Source: Trichaptum fuscoviolaceum (Eukaryota; Basidiomycota; Agaricomycetes; Hymenochaetales; Trichaptaceae). From it: a stretch of DNA of 64,000 nt. Both the position numbers and the translations under genes were made by a program. The DNA lies in the NCBI GenBank assembly GCA_910574455.1, contig CAJSYZ010000001.1, positions 2,773,424-2,837,423 of the forward strand, read 5' to 3'. The notes beneath the pieces were generated by a model. The model did no database searches. It was not told where the DNA came from and worked only from the letters and a program-made list of their open reading frames with translations. Position 1 is the stretch's first letter. Every line of letters starts with the position of its first letter. Below, in pieces: positions 11,133 to 21,994 of this stretch.

Positions 11133-12032
11133 ATGTCTTGTCCTGTAGACCATTCCTCCTCCTCCAGTTCTTCGCAGAAGCAAAACGAAAAATGTCCAGT
11201 CGACCACTCAAACCTGAAAGATCAGACGGATGATAAATGTCCTGTAGACCATAAGGCACGCTCGACGTGGAGTTCTATCTTTTCGCATTCCTCCGATACT
11301 CTTGACTCCTCACCTTCGGCATCTTCTTCTGCATCTACCTCCTCACCGTCACCGCCCGCTTCTCCGACTCTTCCGCAAGACCGCGAAATATCTAGCATTC
11401 CGCGTACAGATGGCTCCAAATGGGTCTACCCGTCCGAGGCACAGTTCTTCAACGCTCTCCTGCGCAAGGCGCACAACCCCCGCGAAAGCGACATGCGCGT
11501 CGTCGTGCCCATACACAATGCGGTGAATGAGCGCGCCTGGGGAGATATTCTGTCTTGGGAGAACGGATGGGGTGGAGAGAAGTGTGGGGGTGTGAGGCTG
11601 GTGAGCTTCAAAGGCCGCCCCGGCGATTTGAGCTTGAGGGCGAGATGGAGGACATTGCTGGGGTGTGTGGTATTCAGATAGCTTCGAGCACAGGCTGAGC
11701 GAGACGCTGATGAGATCTCGCATGTGTGCAGATACCAAGCTCCGTTCGATAGACACGACTGGGTCGTGGATCGATGTGGTACGCGCATGCGCTATATTAT
11801 CGACTTTTACACAGGCAAACCAGCACCGGGCACGACCAACCTAGCGTTCTTTATTGATGCTCGTCCGGCCTTTGACAACTGGGATGCAGTCAAGATGCGC
11901 ACAGCGCGCTTTTGCGAACGATGGTTTGGGCTGAATATCGGAGGTTTCGCACCGGGAAGCGTATCGTCGATGGCACCGAAGGCGGACGCTCGGAGTGCGC
12001 AGGTAGGAGATTCTGCGAAGTCGAGCTCATAG
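11133..12032 (+). CDS. CYC3: Cytochrome c heme lyase (holocytochrome c synthase)
   Basis: Two exons (11133-11662 and 11732-12032) encode 276 residues, the usual size. The enzyme sits in the mitochondrial intermembrane space and attaches heme covalently to apocytochrome c. The ATG at 11133 was chosen because it starts directly at the first heme-binding CPV motif. Three such motifs occur, with Cys at residues 3, 21 and 36, each followed by DH. After a Ser-rich linker comes the conserved core: [44 protein letters not shown] and YIIDFYTGK, then [17 protein letters not shown]. The His in the HNAVNE segment is the known heme ligand of the family. It is convergent with SSF1, with 89 bp between the stops. 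Confidence 0.95.
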
Positions 12033-12121
12033 CTTAGGCGATGATTGTTCGCGGAGTATTGGACTAATAATGTGTATATGTCGATCATGCGTAGGATCAT
12101 ACCACTAATCTACTATAAACA

Positions 12122-13670
12122 TCACCGCTCCTTCTTCGAGGGTTTATTCCTCTTAAACGGTCTAGGGGGTGGTTTAACCTCTTCTTCACTTTCGCTCCCG
12201 GAATCCTCCCCTGCGTCGCTCTCTTCGCCGTCTGTGATCTCCTCCTCATCGTCCCAATGCCCTTCATCATCGTCCTCATCATCCGCCTCGTCCTCATCCA
12301 TCTCTTCCTCCTCATCAGAGCCTGCGTCCGGAGCATCTTCGAACCGAGCTGTTTTCTTGTCCTTGTCCTTTCCGTCTCCACCGGCGAGTGCCTTTTTTCG
12401 AGCGACATTCCGCTCTTGCTCCTCTCTTCGCTCCTTCCGCAGTCTCTCCTTTTCTGCGTGCGCTTGCTTCTGTTTGGCCGTCTCGGCTTTGGATTTTTTG
12501 ACTAGATTTAGGATAGAATAACGAGATTAGCATATGATATATATCAATGTTAAGAGATATGTGAACGTACCGAACTTGTGGTACATGACGGCGCCCTCCT
12601 TCCCTGGCACACCTTCCGCGATCTTGACCAATCGTAACTCCATACGCGGTCCAATTTCGTCAAGCCTTACAGCTCGCCGTGAACCTTTTTTATTACTCCG
12701 CCCGAGATAGTCGTCCGCTAAGCTGATGTTGTCACCGTCGTCCCCTGCGGCACTTGACGCGGACGACGCAGCACTCTCATAGCCATCCTCGTCGTTCGGG
12801 CCGCGCTCGCCTCGCTTGCGCAGAACAAAGTCTGCGACGTCGGTTTCGCGGCTGAGGTCGAGCAGGCCGGACGTATGCGTGGAGGAGGAGAGTTTTGACG
12901 ATTTCTTTGCGCCTTCCAGGACCTTGCGCACGCGCCGTGAGACGCCGTACGGTTTGACGGTGATGAGATAGTGGCGGAAATCAACGGTGTCTGTGGTGGG
13001 GTTGTATTGGATGAGCACGACGCGCCGTGCAGAGGAGAGTGAAAGCGTTTGGGGGGAGAGCGGGGGGAAGAGAGACTGGAAGGACTTCATGAGTAGTGTA
13101 AGGTGCGGGGGAGTACTAGGGGAGGGTGGGGGGAAGGAAGCAAGTACAAGCTGTACATTCATTTTATTTAGCTCTGATAATAAACTGAATGAACAGAAGA
13201 GACGTACTAAGGGAGGTGTGAGGTATTCCAATCCCATACTCCGTGCGTGTTTTTTGGTGTTCAGTATGTCTTTTGAGAGCGAATAGCGCTCTATCCGGAA
13301 TGTCAGTGTCGGGCCAGACGAGAGGCGGACCATTCGCAATGAAGGTGCTACCGGAGTCAAAGTGAGCGCGAGCAGGTGCGTGACATGGAGAGCGGGTGCG
13401 ATGGTGAGGTAGTCTTTCAGTTTGTTTCTTGTCCGTTCCTATTCATCACTTATAAGTCGGCCATAGAGTTTGAGTCGCCAGAACATGGATACTAACCTTT
13501 AGCCTGCTCGCGGTGTGCGGTTCCATGACCTTACGGAGGTCGCGCACAAGCTGGGCGAGCGAGTGTCCGACCTGGCCGTGCTTAAGGACGAACGACTTAG
13601 GGTTTCCATCGCTCCCTTGCTCGTCCGCTGGAGCTTTTTTGTGTGTCCTGTTCTTTCGTCGGCGAGCCAT
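12122..13670 (-). CDS. SSF1: Brix-domain ribosome biogenesis protein Ssf1/PPAN
   Basis: The ATG at 13670 gives MARRRKNRTHKKAPADEQ, followed by the Brix core: SFVLKHGQVGHSLAQLV, RDLRKVMEPHTASRL, then TLTFRIERYSLSKDI. It continues with GLEYLTPPLLVL after a short intron near 13160-13205, and with RRVVLIQYNPTTDTVDFRHY and YLITVKPYGVSRRVRKV. A central LDEIGPRMELRLVKI motif is typical of Ssf1, followed by VMYHKFVKKSKAE. The tail is a long acidic and basic low-complexity region ending in KPSKKER. Ssf1 works in the nucleolus in assembly of the large ribosomal subunit, and all its landmark motifs are present. A CACGTG element lies 77 bp upstream of the start. The gene is divergent from the PKA-like kinase. 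Confidence 0.95.
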
Positions 13671-14528
13671 GGTAAGTAGAGTAAAGACGAAGTCCGGACG
13701 CGGGAATAAAATATTGACTTTATTTTTTTAGGTGCAAAGTCGAGGCCACGTGGAACGCACGCGAGAGACGAAGCGGTGCGACGGAGATGGGATTGTTCAT
13801 TTGATCGCGTCCGCTGTCCAAGAAATAAATAAATAATTATGCGCACGGCCTAGCCACCCATCTTCTCCTTCTTCCTCACCGTCGTCTCGTCGTCGTCACC
13901 ATCGTTCCCGCCGTCGTTGCAGCCGTTCTCACCAGCAAACTGCACTAATTGGATATTTTCAAGCCTGGAGGCGCAACACACTCAGACCTCCCTAATTGTA
14001 CTTCGTCAACCCATATCCTGCTGTGATCGCCCGTATCCATATAGAACGACCAACTTTCCTCTATAGACTCCGTCTGGAACGGTATCGCAGTCGCAGCTTC
14101 GCTTCTCCGAAGGCTCTTTGCGTCCTTGCTCTGCACCTTCATCACCCCTTACCCTCTGCCCGCTATTTCGACAAAATTTTGACTAACGGCTGATGCACTG
14201 CACAGTGCTGATTGTCAAGTGAGTTTTCCGTATCTCTGTTTCTGGATCTGCTGTTCGCTACCCGAGAGGGGCACTTTGATTTCGATTATTGATTTTTTTG
14301 ATTTGCTGACGCCACACCTTTCGTTACTTGTCATGCTCTAGTTGAGTTTTTGTCTTGTACGCACGTTTTCACAAGCCGGACGAAAAGCAACGACGTCCAC
14401 AGCCCCGTTGCTTTTCGCTTGCGCATCATTCCCTCTTCCCCACTTGTGTTCACCCGCCGAGATAGCGCAGCCACCGCACAGGCGCACGCTTAGGGCATAG
14501 AACATAAGCGCATACGTGATACGCAACG
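13671..14528. promoter_or_regulatory. Divergent promoter region between SSF1 and the PKA-like kinase
   Basis: This 858-bp stretch carries a CACGTG palindrome at 13747-13752 on the SSF1 side. Parts on the kinase side are rich in T. The small open frame at 13996-14193 has no motif and was not accepted. Confidence 0.5.
13747..13752. promoter_or_regulatory. CACGTG E-box upstream of SSF1
   Basis: The core is embedded in CCACGTGG, 77 bp upstream of the SSF1 start codon. CACGTG is the classical target of bHLH factors. Binding here is inferred only. Confidence 0.35.
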
Positions 14529-16016
14529 ATGGACCGCCTGAACTACGACCTCCCCCCGCGCTCAGCATCCATGCCCGCTCCTGGCACCGTCTTTCCCGTC
14601 GGCTACTTCCAGCCGATCCCCAGGAAGTTATCAAACCGAAGAGATTCGGAGATGGTGCTCAGTGAGGGACCCATCACCCCGCCTGATTCTCCTGGACCGC
14701 AAGAAATGGCCACCGACCAACCGCCGATCGCATACCAGCAGCAACAGCCTACACAGATTATTGTGGAGGACCGACAGTTTGTGAACATCGAGTACCCTGC
14801 AACGCCTGTTTCGCAACCCCCTGAAACGCCTATAGCAATGGAAGAGGATATGACACCGAGTGGGCAGGAATTGGGCTCAGTACGGGCACCTTCAAGAGCG
14901 CTTTCAGAAGAAAATGTTGAGCATGATACTGGATCAATAAAGTTGACGGACTTTGAAGTGCGGGGAACCCTTGGTGTGTTATACTCATCGACGACTTGCG
15001 CACCTTTGCTAATGTAGCTCTGCGACATAGGAACCGGTACATTTGGGAAAGTTTATCTTGTTCGTCTGCGCAACTCATCACAGCAGGCCGAAAATACAAG
15101 TTACTTCGCTCTGAAGGTGCTACGCAAAAGTGAAATCGTACGTCTGCGGCAGGTAGAGCATGTCGCTGCTGAGCGCTACATCCTGTCACGCGTCCGGCAC
15201 CCATTCATAGTCGACCTCTACGCTACATTCCAAGACCCTGTCAATGTGTACATGCTCCTCTCCTATGTCCCAGGGGGCGAGCTCTTCACCCATTTACGTC
15301 GCGCTGGACGGTTCACACCAGACGTCACGCGGTTCTACCTCGCGACGATCATCCTGGGGCTCAAATACCTCCACTCCTTTAACATAATTTACCGTGACCT
15401 AAAGCCAGAAAACCTCCTACTCGACGCGCACGGATATCTGCGCCTGACAGACTTTGGGTTTGCGAAAATAGTCGAGGATCGTACTTGGACGCTCTGCGGC
15501 ACGCCGGAGTACCTCGCCCCTGAAATCATTCAGTCCGACGGACACGGAAAGGCAGCGGACTGGTGGGCCTGCGGGATTCTATGCTACGAGATGCTCGTCG
15601 GCTACCCGCCGTTTTTCGACGAGAGTCCATACGGGATATACGAGAAAATTCTGAATGGCCGGATATACTGGCCTCGCGAGATGGACCCGCTCTCGCGTGA
15701 GCTCATTAAAGCGTTCTTGCACCCGGACAGGAGTAAGCGGCTGGGAAATATGATCGGTGGCCCGCAGGACGTCCTGGACCACCCATGGTTCCGCGGTGTC
15801 GATTGGGGCGCGCTCGAGCGCCGTGAAATCAAGGCGCCGATTATCCCGCACGTTCTCTCTCCGGACGATACGCGACATTTCTCGGCGCTGCCTCTCCCTC
15901 TGGAGCTTGACATCCCGGGCTTGATCCCGAACGATGCAGCGCTTCCGTTGAGGCCACTTCAGAGGCACGAGCAGATCACGTACCACTACCTGTCGCAGTT
16001 TTCGTTCCCGGTGTAA
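14529..16016 (+). CDS. cAMP-dependent protein kinase catalytic subunit-like AGC kinase
   Basis: Two exons (14529-14973, 15031-16016) encode 476 residues. A disordered N-terminal region of about 135 residues, with Gln and Pro runs, precedes the kinase core, which begins FEVRGTLGTGTFGKV. Key residues are present: ATP-binding Lys177 in FALKVLRK, the YRDLKPEN catalytic loop with Asp271, DFG with Asp289, the activation segment TWTLCGTPEYLAPE (Thr302, Cys304) and DWWACGILCYEMLVGYPPFF. These strongly resemble PKA. The tail after the core contains SPDDTRHF, matching the PKA G-D-T-S-N-F region, but lacks the acidic DDYEEE stretch. It ends QFSFPV rather than the FxxF end of typical PKA. It may therefore be the main PKA or a diverged second subunit. 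Confidence 0.9.
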
Positions 16017-16775
16017 ATTTGTGCCATTTGCAAGTGAACCACCAATACCATTCTCCTTGGTTATGGAGCACCCACCGAGAGACTGCACACCCCTCGATCT
16101 CGGAATGCCTTTCGAACATATCATCCGTCTCTCCTTGATTCGTTTCATTTCTCTCTTCCTTCAGTTCACTTTTATTATATTTTGTCCATCTGATATTACG
16201 GTCTCATCCATCTTAATATCCTATCAACTATTCTTTTCAATTTATTGTCAAATTATCTTGGAAGCTTTGAATCATCCCAAACACTCTCATTGAACTCATC
16301 TTGCTGGCTATCTCATTTATTATTTCAAATCTATCTTATCTTGGTCTTGCTCATCCTTGCTCGTGTCTCCCCCAATCGATGTTTCTTCGCATCTTACTGG
16401 TTGTCCCGGTTTCTCATCAGAAAAAAAATAGCCTTTTGGTCTGATATACCTCATCACATACCCCAACTGTAGCCCTCATTCGTTCTCCACTTGGTACCCG
16501 TCGCTCCGCTGTATTTCTTTAGTTACCATTCTTTTTTCTATCATTTCGTCTATTGCACAGTTTCATTCGTTGCATTTATGCGAAATATACAGTAGTAGGG
16601 AACAATAAACGGATTTCCGTCGGTCGCTGGTCTACGGCTAAGCGACGTCTAGTCCAAATGCGATTGCAATGTGCGATGCGAAGAAGGATGCGCGAGGAGT
16701 GGACAGTGCTACATATTACATCAAAAGTTGTACAATGCATATGAATATGAAAGAATGTATAATACTCGTGCAATT
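16017..16775. other. Shared 3' region of two convergent genes
   Basis: The region between the PKA-like kinase stop and the TFB3 stop is T-rich on the plus strand near the kinase. The small open frames (for example 16021-16293) are hydrophobic and were not accepted. It most likely holds both 3' untranslated regions. Confidence 0.5.
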
Positions 16776-18216
16776 TTAAGCTGTGCTCATCACAACGTCC
16801 CCGCTGCTACCGGAAATTTCCACAGAAGAGCTGGGCGCTAACGCGGTCAGTGAGGTCGTCGACATAGCTGCCGATGTTAAGCCAACAAGGGGTGCCAAGT
16901 CCAGGCCAGCAACTGCACAACGGATCGCTCGCTCCCAGGCCTCTTCCACGACGTAGCCACCGCCGCGCATGATTCCGTCGCGATCCCTCCGCACGGCTTC
17001 GCTCGCCGGATCGTAGTACCCTTCTGTGCGCAGCGTGAACTTGTCCTCGTACGCGTACCAATCGTCCTGCAGTGGCACGTGCGGAGGGTCGGGAATGTTG
17101 CGCAATGCGAGCTGCTCCGCGCGCGAACGTAGCGCCGCACGAGTCGCGGCTGACCCACTCGCGCTGTGAGCCTTGGAAGTGTCGTCACGCGCATCGCGCT
17201 CACGGTGACGACGCGCGCTATCGGCTTTGGACTTGGCGACGAGCGAGCGCGCGTCTTTGTTACTGTGCTCGAGCCGGTCGATGAGTGCTGCCTGCTCGGC
17301 CTCTTTTTCTTGGCGTTCCTCTTCCGCCTCGCGTGCGAGTTCCCGAGCGCGTTCTTCCCGGCGACGCCGGTCGAGCTCTTCTTGCTCGCGGAGGAAAGCA
17401 GCGTACGACTCGTCCCGCTGGATGTTCGCCTCAGTGAGAGCGGCATTTTCGCGACGGTACCGAGCGATGCGCTCTTCTGTTTCAGGAATATTAATGTCAT
17501 TAATGAGGTTGAAAGCTAAAACAAAAATTAGAATAAGTTAAGTGAGGAAGCCCAATGACGCACTTATGTCCTCTACTTCTTCTAGGTAATCGTTGTAAGC
17601 CCTTACATCGGTGAAGTCTTCACGACGCTTGTTAAATCTACCAGTGGGACGTCAATATTGATGTAAAATAGAGAGTAGCAGTGGCATACTCTTTAGCTAG
17701 TCGCCTTCTGACGGTGACCTCCTTCTCAACAACCAAGTCCTCGAAAGTCTGGGGCATGAAGGCCAGTTTACGCAATGTCTTCTGGCATATGGGACACGGT
17801 GCAGGCCCGAGAGTGAATAGACGGTCTATACATGATTCACACCTTCAGAAAGCGAGTTAAGTGCGGTGCATAATATGCACTGGCACTGACTGACATTTTG
17901 TGGTAGCAGGCGCTCACGAGGAGCCGTAGTTTTGGATTGAGATACCTGTCCGACTTGCACACTGGACATTGATCATCCATAGACTGTGTTTGATGCATTT
18001 GTATCTTCTGAAGATGAGATTGTATAGCAGTACACATACTGAGTATTCCTGCACTTTTCCTGTAGCATCTTTCACGCCTCCACCGAATATATTCGTGGAT
18101 GTGCTAGGCGCTGGCGCCGACGGCGTGGACGAACGAGTGCTGCCAGTCGAGCTCGGTATTCCCGACTTCCGTATAACGGTGCCCTTTAACCATGATGAAG
18201 CACTAGACTTGGACAT
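16776..18216 (-). CDS. TFB3: CDK-activating kinase assembly factor MAT1/Tfb3 (TFIIH subunit)
   Basis: The start at 18216 gives a Ser/Thr/Pro-rich N-terminus, and exon 2 then opens the RING-type zinc finger. Metal-binding residues lie in DDQCPVCKSDRYLNPK, SACYHKM, CESCIDRLF and GPAPCPICQKTLRK, which is the MAT1 C3HC4 pattern. After it come MPQTFEDLVVEKEVTVRRR, the helical EFNKRREDFTDVRAYNDYLEEV region and a long charged coiled coil (RENAALTEANIQRDES onward, rich in Glu and Arg). Tfb3 holds together Cdk7 and cyclin H and ties them to core TFIIH for transcription and nucleotide excision repair. The C-terminal 100 residues are family-variable and end GDVVMSTA. Four introns have consistent phases. 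Confidence 0.92.
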
Positions 18217-18558
18217 ATTGAGCTCGCCGTCGCTGCAGTCCGAGTCGGTGGTAGCGGATTGAGCGAGTTATGAAGATTAGCTCTCCGAGTCGGCCAAATG
18301 AATGACAATCCACATCCTGCCAGTGCTTCACAAGTTTTGCTTAGTCATTCGTCTTCGCCATAACTTCACAGCCAACCATCATGTCCGTATATAAGCCTAC
18401 AGTTATTCGTCGCTGCCCTCCTAACTTCCACCGTGGCGCAAATAACATCTGCAATCGTCAGAGCGGCCCTCGCAGCTATACTGGCTTACATCTTGAGCCG
18501 ATTCGTATCTGTTAACCCACTCCGAGCAGTTCCTGCTTTCTCCTCGCGATTTTCAGGA
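18217..18558. promoter_or_regulatory. Divergent region between TFB3 and the LigB-type dioxygenase
   Basis: The dioxygenase frame stays open upstream of its ATG as far as about 18385, encoding a hydrophobic Ala/Leu-rich stretch (AALAAILAYILSRF) without an in-frame ATG. This could be part of a longer protein with an N-terminal membrane anchor spliced from an upstream exon, or only leader sequence. Confidence 0.4.
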
Positions 18559-19650
18559 ATGTCAACCAACGGTACAACTCTCTCTCCGCCTGCTGTGCCG
18601 ACTACTCCGGAGGAGTGGAATGCGGCTCTTGACTCTCTGCCTGCGACTCCGGAGAAAATACCGGCTTTCTTCTTTGGCCATGGGTCACCCATCTTGCAAT
18701 GGCCCGACTCCATTCCCCCACCCGGCGGCATGCAATCGATGTACGAGAGCTCAGGCCCGAAGGGCCAATTAGCTCAGTTTCTGAGCTTATTTGGCCCTGC
18801 GATACTCGAAAAATATAAGCCGAAGGGTATTCTAGTCTTCAGTGCACATTGGGAGACAAGAGGAGAGCGTCAAGGTTCGTCTTTTGGTATGGGTGATTGG
18901 GATGTGCAGTGAATGACAAAACTGGATTATCATCAGTGACTGACTACGGCGAAAACCAGCCCTTGCTCATGGACTACTTCGGCTTCAACCCAGAGCTCTA
19001 TAAGCTCAAATTCGCATCCAACGGCTCGCACGAACTCTCCGAGCGCGTCGTACAAGCATTCAAGGAGGCCGGCATGCTCGCCCGGCTATCTAAAGAGTCT
19101 GAATCCCGGGGTCGTGATGGGCGAGGCTTCAACGGTCCGGGACTCGACCATGGCGTCTTCGTCCCTTTCCGAATCATGTTCGGACACGAGTTCAAAGACG
19201 TTCCGATTGTCCAGGCAAGCATCGACTCCAACTTGGATCCCGAGAAAGAGTGGGCAGTAGGGAAGGCTGTTTCCAAGCTTAGAGAGGAAGGAATCTTGAT
19301 TCTGAGCGGTGGCCTGACAGTTCACACATTTGAGGACTTTACAGCATTCTCGGAGAAAACTGCTAAGCCCATTTACAAGGAGTTCAGCCAAGCAATACTT
19401 AATGCTGCCCAACAGCCTACTGTACGTCTTCCTCTTTCTCTCTCGCGTGTAAGATATGCTCACCGCACACATATAGCCTAAACTGAAGGAAGCTCTGGTT
19501 AATTTGACGAAACACCGAGGCTTCCGTTTGTCACATCCCCGAGAAGAGCATTTTGTTCCCTTATATGTTGCCGCAGGGGCAGGCGAGGGCGGAGATGCGA
19601 AGATACTATCAGGGATTTATGGTGCCCCGACTATTGCGTTTGGTTTATGA
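18559..19650 (+). CDS. Class III extradiol ring-cleavage dioxygenase, LigB/DODA family
   Basis: Exons 18559-18874, 18937-19421 and 19477-19650 encode 324 residues. These enzymes use non-heme Fe(II) to open aromatic rings such as DOPA or protocatechuate-type substrates. Candidate metal and catalytic His residues lie in FFFGHGSPILQW, LVFSAHWETRGE, GLDHGVFVPFRIMFG and SGGLTVHTFEDF. VTDYGENQPLLMDYFGF and HPREEHFVPLYVAAGAG also match the family. A downstream splice acceptor (intron 18875-18936, 62 nt) was preferred over one giving a 35-nt intron because it yields the compact family sequence. The ATG at 18559 (MSTNGTTL) was chosen because no earlier in-frame ATG exists. The substrate is unknown. 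Confidence 0.88.
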
Positions 19651-19816
19651 GAAATCGAGGATCCTTGTGTATTGTACATCACGAAATGCATTACTGTATC
19701 AAATACAATACTTGAGAGTCTAAACGGCAACAATTGAATGGTTAGTGATGTGTGTTTGTGTGTGCACATGTAAGTCCGGTGATACCAAAGGGGTGAGGGT
19801 CGAAAGGGTCAGTTAA

Positions 19817-21777
19817 TTAATGTACAACTTCACTTGTGACGATCCGTCTAGCCCATCGTTCTTGCTCTGTAAGAATGTCTTCCAACGGAAAGTAGAGTAT
19901 TTGATAGCGATCATGATTCCTATGTGTAGACGAGTAAGCATGTTGTCTTTCATCGCTAAATGTCAGTTAGAAAGTGTACCCACCCTACCTTCTTCGGCCT
20001 CAACCTGAAGGTTTCCAGCACCTTATTACAGTCAAGCTCTACGCCATCACCTAGCTTTGTATCCCGTGAGCGAGTGTTTAGACTGGCATTGATAAGCTCA
20101 GGTTCGCTGTCATCATCCAGAATGATCACTTCTTTATCAGGGGCATGTAGACCCCCACGGACCCTCTTGCTGTCCAGTGTCAGCCGATCCTCAGAACGCC
20201 GTCGTTTACTTGCGCTGGCTGACGACGAAGTAGGTGTCTTATTCTCGGCATGGTGCTTCGGGTGCAGAACACGGTTCACGAATTTGGAGCGGGAAAGCTT
20301 TCCCCTCCCGCTTTCCGCAGGCGAATAGTATGGGGAATGACCCTGACTTGAAAGATATTGGCCGATAGCTGCTTCTCGGATCTGTGCACTCGGTTTCCTA
20401 AATCCACAGACCAAAGAGCGTTGACGTAAATTCTCAGAAAAACAGCCATAATAATCGTACTTGGATGGATCAAAACACAGCAAATTAACCGACCCGCTCT
20501 TTAGCTTCTCGAATCCAACGATCGTGCGCGAATGGCCCTGATGTTGTAGAACAAGGGGCATCCTATCTGTCACAATGACAGGGCTTGCCCCACGCAGAGC
20601 CTCGCCGACTGTCGTCTTCACCTTTGCGCGCATTGACTTTATGCCAGGAGGTAACGGAGAGGTAAAGTAGTGTTCGATCCATTTAAGGACAGCGTCCGCG
20701 CCAGACTCAACATGCGGAAAATCGACGAGACGGCTTGGGATACCTCGGTAGAGGAAGGCAACGTATAGTTCTTTATCGGTGAAAGGTAATGTTTGTCAGC
20801 GATGGCACTAGTGACAAAGTCATAATTTACCTGCTGTGCCAATCCATTTTTTCGTTCCGACCAGTTTGCCTTTCAATTCGGCTGCACCCTCTGGGTCAAA
20901 TCCTTTGTGGTCAGTTAGTACGGAGAACAATAGCGGGTCAACGATATTGCGTTCACCTGCTTTCCACGCATCTTCGACCCACTGCTGAAGATTTCTTACG
21001 CCAGGTGGCGTCGGCTGATCAAGCACAGAAAAATATGAAGGCTGCACTTGTTGATCCATAAGTGCCGTGCAAGCCATTAGGAAATTTCGATACCTTGAAA
21101 TAATGAGCTATGGATACAAGCCACCCCGTTATCCGTCAAAGAAGCAGATAAACCACATACCCGCAGCCCCATCCTGAATCCCAAAATTCCGCCTTGACAT
21201 GCACCATACCTTCGTAGCATAGTGCCGCTCGAACGGTGTTCCCCTTAGCATGTGACTTAAGCAATGCTTGCTTCAATACCGGGATTAAGCCTGTATGAAC
21301 AATGTATTGAGTAGATGCGACGCAGATATTATTATTATCCATTCACTGACCTGGTGTGAAGTTATCAGGTGGATCGCAGTCCTGTGATCTATGCCAGAAT
21401 ACATTATGTTTATCTTGAGTCAGGCCAGAGGTCGATGCTTTTGATTTTCCATCTTTATTCGGCTTTGGATGGAGATTTTCATCCTCGCACAGGTCTATGA
21501 CACGAGAGCCCGAAGCATGGGCATTGCCTGAAGAAAGAGAAAGAATTGCCTTATTATACAAACAGCTTAATGCAAGAAGTCACATTCGAGCATACCATTC
21601 GAAGAGTCGTTAAAATGGGCTTCATAATGTGCCTGCCTTCCAGCCGGCGAGTGTCGACTTAGAGACTTATTGCAAATCTGACAGAATACGGGTTCTCTGG
21701 TTCAATCAGATGTTAATCCCAGCTTTCGATGGACAATATTTAACGTACTCGATTTTTCTTATCTCATCGTCGCGCAT
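19817..21777 (-). CDS. C78-family cysteine peptidase (ZUFSP/Mug105-like deubiquitinase)
   Basis: The N-terminus after a first short intron shows a zinc-finger-like segment, VFCQICNKSLSRHSPAG followed by HYEAH. The peptidase domain carries the catalytic Cys in FWDSGWGCGY. The catalytic His is in QHQGHSRTIVGFE, and an Asp in LLCFDPSK completes the triad. LQWVEDAWKAGERN and FLYRGIPSRLVDF are also typical. A Ser-rich insert (residues after RKPSAQIREAAIGQYL) precedes the last exon, reached through a GTGGGT donor, which reads NHDRYQILYFPLEDIL. The UFSP-like fold includes Ufm1 proteases, but this Cys and His context matches the K63-selective ubiquitin protease branch better. The ATG at 21777 was preferred; an in-frame ATG at 21966 is an alternative. 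Confidence 0.85.
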
Positions 21778-21994
21778 AACTTCTAAAAAACAATGAAGCC
21801 GTGGAGTGAAGTGGAGTGGAGTGAGAGTGAGAGGAGTCAGCGCGTCGATTTCATCGCTCGGCGCGTCGTTGACTTTATGAGGATCACGTGGCTCCGACGT
21901 TTCTGAGACGATCGAGATTCGACGCGCGTCCCAAGGCATACGAAAGCTCTCCTTCTCTAAGTACACGTCTTCATTTCCATCTCATACGTTCATC
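21778..21994. promoter_or_regulatory. Short bidirectional promoter between the C78 deubiquitinase and proteasome alpha4 genes
   Basis: Only 217 bp separate the two start codons. A CACGTG palindrome sits at 21885-21890, 107 bp from one ATG and 104 bp from the other. Around it are two copies of GCGCGTCG (21840-21847 and 21861-21868) and one inverted copy (21920-21927), the last inside the palindrome GACGCGCGTC (21921-21930). A run of GGAGT-like repeats lies near 21801-21836. Confidence 0.6.

Noticed and set aside
18875..18909. A 35-nt intron in the dioxygenase gene
   Set aside because: A downstream acceptor in the same frame (intron 18875-18936) gives a normal 62-nt intron and a better family match (GERQ then VTDYGENQP).
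21778..21966. An N-terminal extension of the C78 peptidase from an ATG at 21966
   Set aside because: It would leave only 28 bp between the two divergent start codons and adds low-complexity sequence. The ATG at 21777 precedes the zinc-finger-like exon more naturally. It is not fully excluded.
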